A stretch of DNA of 64,000 nucleotides from Agitococcus sp. Lineage in GTDB: Bacteria > Pseudomonadota > Gammaproteobacteria > Pseudomonadales > Moraxellaceae. The stretch is from positions 1 to 64,000 of the forward strand of contig JAUSLJ010000008.1 in NCBI GenBank assembly GCA_030646715.1, in the 5' to 3' direction. Positions 53,233-60,612 of the stretch are shown piece after piece. The position numbers and the translations under genes are program-made. The notes under the pieces are model-generated. The model ran no database searches. It saw nothing but the letters and a program-made list of their open reading frames with translations, and was not told the DNA's origin. Each line of letters starts with the position of its first letter. The first letter of the stretch is position 1.

Positions 53233-53643
53233 ATGGAACGTTTTTTTGAATTTATAACACATCACTACATTTTAGTGAGTGCTTTTTTGGGTTTGTTAAT
53301 TGCCTATGTGCTGGTAGAAATGCAGCGTGGCGGCCGTAGTGTCAGTCCACAAACGCTGACTTCCATGGTAAATAAGCAAAAAGCCCTTGTTATTGACCTG
53401 CGTGACCCCAATGAATTTAAGCAAGGACATATTACAGGTAGCCGTAATATCCCCTACGCTCGCTTAACGGAAAAGCTGCAAGAACTTCCTAAAGATTGTC
53501 CGATTATTTTAGTCTGTCAATTAGGACAAGTGGCTGGTACTGCTGCTCGTCAATTAAAGTCTCAAGGCATTCTCGATGTGGCGAAGCTCGAAGGTGGTCT
53601 TTCTAACTGGAAAAGCCAATCTTTACCCTTAGTGAAAAAATAA
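53233..53643 (+). CDS. Membrane-anchored rhodanese-like protein
   Basis: A 136-residue protein with one N-terminal helix (about 12-27) and a single rhodanese domain. VIDLRDPNEFKQGHITGSRNIPY and the active-site loop LVCQLGQVAGTAA (Cys about 97) are present. It corresponds in position to E. coli yibN, upstream of grxC and secB. Likely sulfur carrier; substrate unknown. Confidence 0.92.
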   Translation: MERFFEFITHHYILVSAFLGLLIAYVLVEMQRGGRSVSPQTLTSMVNKQKALVIDLRDPNEFKQGHITGSRNIPYARLTEKLQELPKDCPIILVCQLGQVAGTAARQLKSQGILDVAKLEGGLSNWKSQSLPLVKK

Positions 53644-53656
53644 GCAGGAACTTATC

Positions 53657-53911
53657 ATGGCGAAAGTTGTTATTTATACAACCTCCATCTGTCCTTATTG
53701 TGTGCGTGCCAAAATGTTGTTTCAGCGCAAAGGCGTGAGCTATGAAGAAATAGATGTCAGCCGTGATAACGACCTACGCTTAAAGTTAATGCAACAAACT
53801 AAACAGCGCACCGTACCGCAAATTTTTATTAATGAGCAACACATTGGTGGCTGTGACGATTTATACGCGTTAGATCGGCAAGGCGCGTTAGACCCATTAC
53901 TTGCCAATTAA
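53657..53911 (+). CDS. grxC: Glutaredoxin 3
   Basis: An 84-residue glutaredoxin with active site SICPYCVRAK and the conserved RTVPQIFINEQHIGG. Cytosolic thiol-disulfide reductant working with glutathione. 13 bp after the rhodanese gene, 44 bp before secB, as in the classical yibN-grxC-secB order. Confidence 0.96.
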   Translation: MAKVVIYTTSICPYCVRAKMLFQRKGVSYEEIDVSRDNDLRLKLMQQTKQRTVPQIFINEQHIGGCDDLYALDRQGALDPLLAN

Positions 53912-53955
53912 AATTTTACACCCATAACATACACCCATAACAAAGGAAAAAACCC

Positions 53956-54417
53956 ATGAGCGAAAATGAAAACCAAGGCGGACAGTTTGGCCTAGAGCGT
54001 TTATTTGTTAAAGATTTATCATTTGAAGTGCCTAATTCAAAAGTTTTTTTGGGTGAATGGAAACCTGAAATGAATGTGCAATTAAACACCGAAACTCAGC
54101 GTTTAGATGACACTCATTTTGAAGTTACAGTGACAGTAACCGTCACAGCAACTAACGCAGGTAGCACAGCGTTTGTCGCCGAAGTTAAACAAGCGGGTAT
54201 TTTCTTAATAGAAGGTATTCCTGAAGCACAATTGGCGCAATTGGTTGGTGCATATTGCCCAAGTATTTTGTTCCCTTATGTTCGTGAAGCTGTTTCTGAT
54301 GTTGTGACTCGCGGTAGCTTCCCTCAGTTATTGTTAGCACCTGTGAATTTTGATGCGTTGTTTGCCCAAGCGCAACAACAACGTCAGCAAGAACAACAGC
54401 CAGCTACTTTGCAGTAA
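53956..54417 (+). CDS. secB: Protein-export chaperone SecB
   Basis: Tetrameric export chaperone of 153 residues. [12 protein letters not shown] near the start, [11 protein letters not shown] in the core, and the signature [32 protein letters not shown]. The ribosome site AAAGGAAAAAA precedes ATG 53956. gpsA, which follows in E. coli, is absent; a terminator ends the cluster. Confidence 0.97.
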   Translation: MSENENQGGQFGLERLFVKDLSFEVPNSKVFLGEWKPEMNVQLNTETQRLDDTHFEVTVTVTVTATNAGSTAFVAEVKQAGIFLIEGIPEAQLAQLVGAYCPSILFPYVREAVSDVVTRGSFPQLLLAPVNFDALFAQAQQQRQQEQQPATLQ

Positions 54418-54427
54418 GTTGAACTAC

Positions 54428-54462
54428 ATTCGCTCCTACGCTGATGCTAGGAGCGAATTTTT
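54428..54462 (+). terminator. Rho-independent terminator after secB
   Basis: ATTCGCTCCTA...TAGGAGCGAAT (11-bp stem) followed by TTTTTAAT, starting about 10 bp after the secB stop. Confidence 0.85.
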
Positions 54463-54988
54463 AATCTATGCATTTAGCATAGGCCAATAGCTCTTTTAAG
54501 TTTTCTCTTTTCACCTCATCAAATGGTTTGCTGTATGCGGCGAGCATACCTTCCTCTTCTGCCGTTTTTTTCTTACTACTCATGATTTTCCATTTCAACA
54601 ATGTCATTAACACTTTATTTTTGAAATCCAGTTTCGAGTAGTCAAACCCGCCACGAAAATAAAAAAAGCGAATATCCGCCTGTTGTTCCTGACTAAAGTT
54701 TTTATTCAAAACCTCTGTAAATACTGCGGGTGAGAACGGCGAAGCACCGACAGCAAAGACAATAACTTTTTTATTTTTCAAACGGATTAACTGACTTTTT
54801 ATGACATCAATGCCATTAATGCCAACAGCGTGCAAGCTACCTCCGAAAATAATCGTGTCGTAATCTATGAGACTCTTCCCTTTCAGTTCAGAAATAGCAA
54901 ACAAATCAGCGTTTAGGTCTTGCGCTATCCATTGGGCATATTTTTGCGTAAATCCCGAAATAGACTTGTAGATAACGATACTTTTCAT
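54461..54988 (-). CDS. Flavodoxin-domain protein (HemG-like)
   Basis: A 175-residue flavodoxin-fold protein. The FMN loop is IVIYKSISGFTQKYAQWIA and FGGSLHAVGINGID follows. HemG of E. coli is an FMN protoporphyrinogen oxidase of similar size, but the TGNT-type loop and the extra loop are not clearly matched here. Many clostridial flavodoxin-domain proteins look closer. The Lys-rich, AT-rich composition differs from neighbouring genes. ATG 54988 is preceded by GGGAGCC. Redox role likely; exact substrate unknown. Confidence 0.75.
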   Translation of the reverse strand: MKSIVIYKSISGFTQKYAQWIAQDLNADLFAISELKGKSLIDYDTIIFGGSLHAVGINGIDVIKSQLIRLKNKKVIVFAVGASPFSPAVFTEVLNKNFSQEQQADIRFFYFRGGFDYSKLDFKNKVLMTLLKWKIMSSKKKTAEEEGMLAAYSKPFDEVKRENLKELLAYAKCID

Positions 54989-55021
54989 GTGCAGGCTCCC
55001 TGTCAATAACAAGATGGGCGA

Positions 55022-55486
55022 TTATGAGTCAACAAATCCTAATTGCCGCCACGCTTCATATACGCTTACCGCGACCGTATTCGATAAATTTAAACTACGG
55101 CCAGCTTTCATCGGTAATGTCACAAATTGAGCATTCGTCAGTGCAAGCTCTGCTCTAATATCTTCGGTTAAGCCTTTGGTTTCACAACCAAACAATAAAA
55201 TATCATTCACTTGATAACGCACATCAAATGCGCTGTTTGAGGCTTTCGAGCTAAATGCCCAAATCTGATTGGGCTTAATAAATGCAAGACAATCCGCCCA
55301 AGATTCATGTACATGAACACGCGCCCACTCGTGATAATCCAAGCCTGCTCGTCTTAATTTACTGTCTTCCAACTCAAAAGCCAGTGGTTTAATCAAATGC
55401 AAAATTGCGCCCGTATTCGCCGCTAAACGAATAATATTTCCTGTATTACCTGCAATTTCAGGTCTAAACAACACGACATGAAGCAT
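55022..55486 (-). CDS. trmL: tRNA (cytidine/uridine-34 2'-O)-methyltransferase TrmL
   Basis: SPOUT methyltransferase of 154 residues acting on the wobble base of tRNA-Leu isoacceptors. It has LFRPEIAGNTGNIIRLAANT, the trefoil-knot motifs LFGCETKGL and LPMKAGRSLNLSNTVAVSVYEA. Two substrates of this enzyme class, leucine tRNAs, are encoded elsewhere in the window. Confidence 0.95.
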   Translation of the reverse strand: MLHVVLFRPEIAGNTGNIIRLAANTGAILHLIKPLAFELEDSKLRRAGLDYHEWARVHVHESWADCLAFIKPNQIWAFSSKASNSAFDVRYQVNDILLFGCETKGLTEDIRAELALTNAQFVTLPMKAGRSLNLSNTVAVSVYEAWRQLGFVDS

Positions 55487-55604
55487 AAAAAAATAATCTC
55501 AAAAATAATTTTCAACATTGTGTCAACTTTTTTGCCTGCTCAGCGTTTTATACACTAAGACGAACAAATACCTCGTCCCACTTAACTTACCCATGGGGAA
55601 TATC

Positions 55605-56009
55605 ATGACTAGACATTACACACTCATCGCTGCGGCTATTTTAACCTTAGTTACTGGCAATGTATCGGCTCGTGAAGGTGGTGCAGGTCAACACGGAATG
55701 AGAATGGCTGACCATCCAAAACACCAACGCCAAAATTTCAGCGAAAAAAGTACTCGCACACTAGCAAACGGCAAAACTGTTAGCCGAGAAACCGTCCAAA
55801 CCGTCAATGACACAGGTTTTACCCGCAAAACCACATTGACAACACCCGAAGGTAAAACAGGTAGCCGCGAAGTCGTTGGTGTGATTGATAAAGAAGCAGG
55901 CACGATGACCAAAACCATCACCGCCACTAAACCGAATGGCGAGACCAGCCAACATAGCATCACACATAAATTACAAAAAGGGCAGCCAAGCCCCACCACA
56001 CCTGAATAA
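55605..56009 (+). CDS. Secreted protein of unknown function
   Basis: A 134-residue protein with signal peptide MTRHYTLIAAAILTLVTGNVSA. The body carries Thr/Lys-rich short repeats (GKTVSRETVQTVND, GKTGSREVVGVIDK) that suggest beta hairpins. It ends in a Pro-rich tail. ATG 55605 follows GGGGAA; an earlier in-frame start at 55518 is not supported. It lies just upstream of the ECF sigma operon and may be its target or first member. No domain recognised. Confidence 0.65.
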   Translation: MTRHYTLIAAAILTLVTGNVSAREGGAGQHGMRMADHPKHQRQNFSEKSTRTLANGKTVSRETVQTVNDTGFTRKTTLTTPEGKTGSREVVGVIDKEAGTMTKTITATKPNGETSQHSITHKLQKGQPSPTTPE

Positions 56010-56024
56010 CTGGTTTTAGACATT

Positions 56025-56669
56025 GTGCTTGCCGAAGTGGGTGTCATTGAGTATGGTCAGGCCGTCGATTCTTTGGCGGCCAGTCCTATGATGCCACGTC
56101 CAACACCACTAACTATCGACCAATGGCTTAAAGACATTGGTCGTCGAGCACTCATGATGGCTGAATTTGCGGTGCATGACCGTGATATCAGCCAAGATCT
56201 CGTGCAAGATAGTTTATTGGCGTTTATTAGTCGTTATGCCGACAAGCCTGCTGAACAATGGACACCGTTATTTTATACCATTTTGCGTAGTCAAATTATG
56301 GACTGGAAACGGCGGCAAGCACGGCGCAGTAAATGGCTGACGTGGTTTAGCAGCCATAACCGTGATGATGGCGATGACGAAGATGAACACCCTATTAATG
56401 CCATTTCCACGCCAACGGACGAAAACCCCGCGACATTACTCGCCAATGCTGATGACATGGTGATTATTCAACGTATTTTGTCACGCTTGCCTGAACGACA
56501 ACAACAGGCTTTTTTACTCCGTGCATGGGAAGGTTTAGACATTAGCAGCACGGCAAGCATTATGGACTGTGGTGAAAGTAGCGTAAAAACGCATTATTCG
56601 CGGGCATTGCTGGCTTTGCGACAGGGCTTAAATGAAGCTAATCAGCACCTAGTGGAGCACACGAAATGA
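56025..56669 (+). CDS. ECF-type RNA polymerase sigma factor
   Basis: Extracytoplasmic-function sigma factor, about 190-214 residues. Region 2: DISQDLVQDSLLAFISRYAD with TPLFYTILRSQIMDWKRRQ. Region 4: LPERQQQAFLLRAWEGLDIS with SSVKTHYSRALLALRQGL. The linker is acidic (DDGDDEDEH). The start is uncertain between GTG 56025 and ATG 56088. The stop overlaps the next gene (ATGA). It belongs to the sigma-DUF3619-DUF3106 type of cluster known mainly from Betaproteobacteria. Confidence 0.9.
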   Translation: MLAEVGVIEYGQAVDSLAASPMMPRPTPLTIDQWLKDIGRRALMMAEFAVHDRDISQDLVQDSLLAFISRYADKPAEQWTPLFYTILRSQIMDWKRRQARRSKWLTWFSSHNRDDGDDEDEHPINAISTPTDENPATLLANADDMVIIQRILSRLPERQQQAFLLRAWEGLDISSTASIMDCGESSVKTHYSRALLALRQGLNEANQHLVEHTK

Positions 56670-57049
56670 AGCAAACGCATATCGAATCCGCAGCCGACAC
56701 CGAGCTCGTGCATCATGTTTGTCATCGTTTGGAAAAGCATAGCCACCTACCTACTGCCTTTGACAGCACATTAGAACAACTCGCAGAACACGCACGTTTG
56801 GGCCGACAATCACGTTTGCAACATGCAGCACGCACCAAAAAATGGGTTTTTCTTGGAGGTAGTTTAGCTGTTGCGGCCAGTGTTGCGTTAGTCACGCTGT
56901 TACCGTTGAAGACACAGTTTGCCTCTGAGCCCTCCCTCGCCACTGCTCCCATTACAGAACTCGGGCAAGCAACAGCAATGTCTAGTGTTGACCCTCAGTT
57001 TTTACAGGATATGGAAATGCTCATGGTGTTAGCCGAGGAATCACAATGA
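56666..57049 (+). CDS. DUF3619-like membrane protein, probable anti-sigma factor
   Basis: A 127-residue protein with a cytosolic N-terminus, one membrane helix (about 65-82, WVFLGGSLAVAASVALVTLL) and a short periplasmic tail with DPQFLQDMEMLMVLAEE. Overlaps the sigma-factor stop by 4 bp. Placement and topology fit an anti-sigma factor; the N-terminus may contact the sigma factor. DUF3619 assignment rests on context and general appearance. Confidence 0.7.
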   Translation: MKQTHIESAADTELVHHVCHRLEKHSHLPTAFDSTLEQLAEHARLGRQSRLQHAARTKKWVFLGGSLAVAASVALVTLLPLKTQFASEPSLATAPITELGQATAMSSVDPQFLQDMEMLMVLAEESQ

Positions 57050-57396
57050 AACTCTTAATCAGTACATACACTAAATTTTCACCGTTCGTGGGGAGCCTGT
57101 CGAACCACCCTTCGACAAGCTCAGGGCGAACGGTAAGTACAAACAAAATTTCATTTATGTACTTATACGTATTACTCATATTGGGATTTAGTCGTGTGAG
57201 TTTTGCGGCAGAAGCCCTAGAGCCTGATTTTTTAGACTACCTTGTCGAGTACTCTGACCATCAAACCTTATTTGATGCCGCTGATTATGCCTTTATCACC
57301 CCCAACTCGAACATTCATTCAAAACCTTTTCAGACGGATGAAGAAAAATCATCCCAACAGCTTGCTCGCCCCATTATCAAGGAGCAAAAACCATGA
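57046..57396 (+). CDS. Small secreted protein with a repeat element inserted at its 5' end
   Basis: The open frame begins at ATG 57046, overlapping the previous stop (ATGA), and is 116 residues. Residues about 12-35 (SPFVGSLSNHPSTSSGRT) are translated from an intergenic-type palindromic repeat. A normal signal peptide appears only from Met38 (57157, MYLYVLLILGFSRVSFAAEA), so translation may now start there, giving 79 residues. The rest, EPDFLDYLVEYSDHQTLFDAADY, is acidic and unfamiliar. Confidence 0.6.
   Translation: MKLLISTYTKFSPFVGSLSNHPSTSSGRTVSTNKISFMYLYVLLILGFSRVSFAAEALEPDFLDYLVEYSDHQTLFDAADYAFITPNSNIHSKPFQTDEEKSSQQLARPIIKEQKP
57083..57134. repeat. CGTTCG...CGAACG palindromic repeat inside a gene (family E)
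   Basis: Arms ACCGTTCGTGGGGAGCCTG and CAAGCTCAGGGCGAACGGT bracket a central TCGAACCACCCTTCGA. This CCTTCGACAAGCTCAGG type is normally intergenic. Here it lies in frame in the 5' part of a gene, flanked by similar AGTACATACA/AGTACAAACA. Confidence 0.75.
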
Positions 57397-57902
57397 AACT
57401 ACGATATTTACTGCTTAGCTTGTTACTGAGCAGCCCTATGAGTTGGGCAGAAGGAATTACTTGGCAGCAACTGCCGCCCGAAAGTCAAGCAACACTCAGC
57501 AAGTACAATGATCGCTGGCAAAATCTCCCCCCCGCCAAACAAGAAGCGATGGCTGAACGCGCGCGCGCATGGGAACGAATGCCGAGCGAACAACGCGCTG
57601 AAGCATTACAACGCTTTCAAGACTGGCAAGCACTTCCGCCAGAACAACGAAAGCTATTACAAGAGCGTTACCAACAATTTAAAAAATTGCCACCTGAAGA
57701 GCAGGAAACGATAAAACGCAAATGGCAATGGTTTAAGTCTTTAGCACCTGAACAACGAAAAGCGTTGCGCGAACGTTGGCAAACCTTGTCGCCAAGTGAA
57801 AAAGAATCGTTAAAAGAGCGTTTACATAACGCTCACCCTGAAGAAAGAAGGCAATTACGGCGTGAATTTCTACAACAAAGACCCTTGAGACGTAGAGACT
57901 AA
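57393..57902 (+). CDS. DUF3106 domain protein
   Basis: A 169-residue secreted protein (signal peptide to about residue 19) made of a repeated 12-14-residue unit: WQxLPPESQATL, WQNLPPAKQEAM, WERMPSEQRAEAL, WQALPPEQRKLL, FKKLPPEEQETI. The C-terminus is Arg-rich (EERRQLRREFLQQRPLRRRD). This is the DUF3106 pattern. The repeat with Trp, Pro-Pro and Arg/Lys resembles periplasmic metal-stress CpxP/ZraP-like helices only in general appearance. It overlaps the previous gene by 4 bp. Confidence 0.85.
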   Translation: MKLRYLLLSLLLSSPMSWAEGITWQQLPPESQATLSKYNDRWQNLPPAKQEAMAERARAWERMPSEQRAEALQRFQDWQALPPEQRKLLQERYQQFKKLPPEEQETIKRKWQWFKSLAPEQRKALRERWQTLSPSEKESLKERLHNAHPEERRQLRREFLQQRPLRRRD

Positions 57903-57904
57903 AG

Positions 57905-58708
57905 ATGATTTTACACAGCATACGCATCATTTTTTTAGGCACGATTGCGTTTAATGTCTGCGCCGCCGAGTTTGAAGGGGGCATGGATATTCATAGCAAA
58001 TTAAGCCAACAACGCTATACCGCGAACGAAACATTGACCGTTGCTCGATTGGCTTTACAGCCTTGGCTAAGTTATGGTGATTGGTTTATGTATGGTGAAC
58101 TGCCCTTTGAAGGCCGTAAAAGTACTCAGACCAACACACAAACTGTGTTTGCTAGAACTGCTTCAGGACGCATTATTCGCCGTATTAGTCCACAAAATAT
58201 CACCACCACAACCAGTCAACAAACAGATGGTATTGCCGATGCCAGTATCGGTTTGAGCTATACACTACCGACAACCAGCGAGAATTGGCTACATTCAACC
58301 CATTTGGAATATAAATTTGATAATGGAGACAGTAAAACGGGACTCGGTAGTGGCACACAAGATACCAGTGTTTCGTTATTGAGTCGCTATACGGTGGGGG
58401 TCATTTCATTGAAGGGTGAAATTGGCTATACCACCGTTGCTGCCCCGACCAACATTAGCAGCAATAACGTGACTTATGGCTCTGTGGGTTCAACATGGCA
58501 AATCAACAAGGTGTTAAATACCTCGCTGAATTACAGCAATCAAAGCGAACCTTATAGCCAAGCACCAGACCAAGGTTTTGTCCAGTTGAGTGTGAGTTGG
58601 AAAGTACAAAAACTCATGACTTTAACCCTAACTTATGGTGACTATTTGACCGACAGCATATCTTTACCTAAAGATGAGCTCAGTGTGGCGGCAAAGTTTT
58701 TACTTTAG
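57905..58708 (+). CDS. Predicted outer-membrane beta-barrel protein
   Basis: A 267-residue protein with signal peptide (to about 20, NVCAAEF). Alternating amphipathic strands run throughout (YTANETLTVARLALQPWLSYGDWFMYGELPFEG ... STHLEYKFDNGDSKTGLG ... LMTLTLTYGDYLTDS), ending FLL. Likely an outer-membrane porin or sensor of the MetA/DUF3570-like look; family not identified. Starts 3 bp after the DUF3106 stop, so it is the last member of the sigma-factor operon. Confidence 0.65.
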   Translation: MILHSIRIIFLGTIAFNVCAAEFEGGMDIHSKLSQQRYTANETLTVARLALQPWLSYGDWFMYGELPFEGRKSTQTNTQTVFARTASGRIIRRISPQNITTTTSQQTDGIADASIGLSYTLPTTSENWLHSTHLEYKFDNGDSKTGLGSGTQDTSVSLLSRYTVGVISLKGEIGYTTVAAPTNISSNNVTYGSVGSTWQINKVLNTSLNYSNQSEPYSQAPDQGFVQLSVSWKVQKLMTLTLTYGDYLTDSISLPKDELSVAAKFLL

Positions 58709-58764
58709 CGCAATAACACGTAGAATTGACTCATAATCCACACAATAACAATTCGAGTAAAGTT

Positions 58765-59973
58765 ATGAGTCTCAAAAATCGTCCTTACGACATCGTCCTT
58801 ATTGGAGCTACAGGCTTTACAGGCCAATTAACTGCTGATTATTTACTCAAACAACACCCGCCGATTAAATTGGCATTAGCGGGACGTAATCCTGAAAAGT
58901 TATCACAAATTCGTGAGTTATTATTGGCCGATAACCCCACCGCGCCTACTCCAGATATTATTATTGCTGACAGCCATGACATGGTGAGTTTGCGAAAATT
59001 ATGCGCCCAAACAAAAGTCGTCATTAGCACTGTTGGCCCTTATGCTCTGCATGGTGAAGATTTAGTCGCTGCCTGTATCACGCAAAAATGCGACTATGTT
59101 GACTTAACAGGTGAGCCACAATTTGTCAGCGATATGCAGCGTAAATACGGTGCAGATGCGACTAAACAAGGGGTGAAAATTGTTAACTGTTGCGGTTTTG
59201 ACAGTATTCCCCATGATTTAGGCGTATTTTTTACCCTAGAAGCATTAAGTAAAAAACTGGGTGCTGAGGTTTTACAACAATCAGCCGTTTCTGTAGAAGG
59301 CTTTGTTCGTGGTCATGGTGATATTTCAGGTGGCACATGGAACTCCGCCATTAATGCTATGCCCAATTGGCAAGACTTTATCCGTGAACGTCGTCAGCAA
59401 TATAAACATACGGCAGCAGATGGCCGTGATATTCGCTTAGTTGAAAAACCGACTTTACGTAAATTAAAAGATGGCTGGGCAGCACCATTACCGACCATTG
59501 ATCCTGAAATTGTCGTGCAAAGTGCCAAGCGTTATCGTCATTATGGGCAATCCTTTCGTTATGCTCATTTTGTTGTCGTACCACAATTGCACCGTTTAGC
59601 GATGACAGGCGCGGCAGTGGCAGGAATTTTTGTTGTTGCACAATTTGCTAAGGGGCGTACTTGGTTAGGCAAACAACGGCCATCAGGTGCGGGCCCTGCG
59701 CCCGAAGAGCGTGCACGCCATTGGTTTAACGTTGAGTTTGTTGCTGAGGTTAAAACGCCAACTCAAGAAACGGTCAAATTAAGTACTTTAGTTAGCGGTG
59801 GCGATCCAGGTTATGACGAAACAGCAAAAATGTTGGCGGAAAGTGCCTTGTGTTTGCTGCAAGATAAAGTTGACTTACCAACAAACTTTGGCGTAGTGAC
59901 ACCTGCGGAAGCGATGGGTAGTCATTTGGTTAAACGTTTACAGGCGGCGGGAATAGCTTTTGAGGTAAAATGA
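58765..59973 (+). CDS. Saccharopine dehydrogenase family/trans-acting enoyl reductase-like protein
   Basis: Rossmann-fold oxidoreductase of 402 residues. N-terminal VLIGATGFTGQLTADYLL nucleotide-binding motif and VISTVGPYALHGEDLV. A hydrophobic stretch (AVAGIFVVAQFAKG) near 290 may contact membrane or lipid. The group includes mycobacterial trans-acting enoyl reductases and eukaryotic SCCPDH. ATG 58765 follows GAGTAAAG; the ATG at 58726 is not supported. True substrate unknown. Confidence 0.85.
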   Translation: MSLKNRPYDIVLIGATGFTGQLTADYLLKQHPPIKLALAGRNPEKLSQIRELLLADNPTAPTPDIIIADSHDMVSLRKLCAQTKVVISTVGPYALHGEDLVAACITQKCDYVDLTGEPQFVSDMQRKYGADATKQGVKIVNCCGFDSIPHDLGVFFTLEALSKKLGAEVLQQSAVSVEGFVRGHGDISGGTWNSAINAMPNWQDFIRERRQQYKHTAADGRDIRLVEKPTLRKLKDGWAAPLPTIDPEIVVQSAKRYRHYGQSFRYAHFVVVPQLHRLAMTGAAVAGIFVVAQFAKGRTWLGKQRPSGAGPAPEERARHWFNVEFVAEVKTPTQETVKLSTLVSGGDPGYDETAKMLAESALCLLQDKVDLPTNFGVVTPAEAMGSHLVKRLQAAGIAFEVK

Positions 59974-59978
59974 TTTCA

Positions 59979-60062
59979 CCTCCCTCACCCCAGCCCTTTC
60001 CCTCGGGGAGAGGGCGTAATATGTCCTCTCTCCCTGAGGGAGAGAATTAGAGTAAGGGTTCT
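59979..60062. repeat. CTCACCCCAGCCC palindromic repeat (family C), copy 2
   Basis: CCCTCACCCCAGCCC, then CCTTTCCCTCGGGGAGAGGG and CTCTCTCCCTGAGGGAGAGA hairpins, ending TTAGAGTAAGGGTT. Same layout as 39176-39260. Separates convergent genes. Confidence 0.85.
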
Positions 60063-60603
60063 ACTCTTTGACAGGGTACTTGCCCAATTTACGCTGCAAA
60101 GTTCGACGGTGCATTTTTAATGCTCGCGCCGTTGCCGACACATTGCCCTCATGTTCTTGCAATACTCGTTGAATATGTTCCCACTCCAATCTATCGACCG
60201 ATAACGGCTGGTCATTAACCGCTAAATCCGCATCTCCTTCAATACGAGCAAAGGCCGCAACAATTTCATCGGCATTGGCTGGTTTAGCTAAATAATGTGT
60301 TGCACCTAATTTTATGGCTTCCACAGCAGTAGCAATACTGGCATATCCTGTTAATACCACCATCCGTGTTTCTGCATCTAATTGATGTAAATGCTTCACC
60401 AATTCTAAACCCGAAGCACCCTGCATTTTCAAATCAATAATAGCGTACTCAGGGGCTTGTTCATTAGCCAGAATAATCGCTTGTTCTACGCTTTCCGCCG
60501 TCATTACTTCGTAACTGCGTCGCTGCATGGCACGTGCTAAAACACGCCTAAACGTGGGATCATCATCCACGATCAATAATAGTGGTAAGTTTTCAGCCGT
60601 CAT
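60061..60603 (-). CDS. regA: Redox response regulator RegA/PrrA/ActR type
   Basis: Two-component regulator of 180 residues with a receiver domain (LLIVDDDPTFRR, phosphoacceptor Asp57 in YAIIDLKMQG, Lys in YLAKPA) and a C-terminal Fis-type helix-turn-helix (GNVSATARALKMHRRTLQRKLGK). This MHRRTLQRKL helix is characteristic of RegA/PrrA. ATG 60603 is used; the TTG two codons earlier is unlikely. Its kinase gene lies 9 bp upstream. Confidence 0.93.
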   Translation of the reverse strand: MTAENLPLLLIVDDDPTFRRVLARAMQRRSYEVMTAESVEQAIILANEQAPEYAIIDLKMQGASGLELVKHLHQLDAETRMVVLTGYASIATAVEAIKLGATHYLAKPANADEIVAAFARIEGDADLAVNDQPLSVDRLEWEHIQRVLQEHEGNVSATARALKMHRRTLQRKLGKYPVKE

Positions 60604-60612
60604 TTTCAACCT

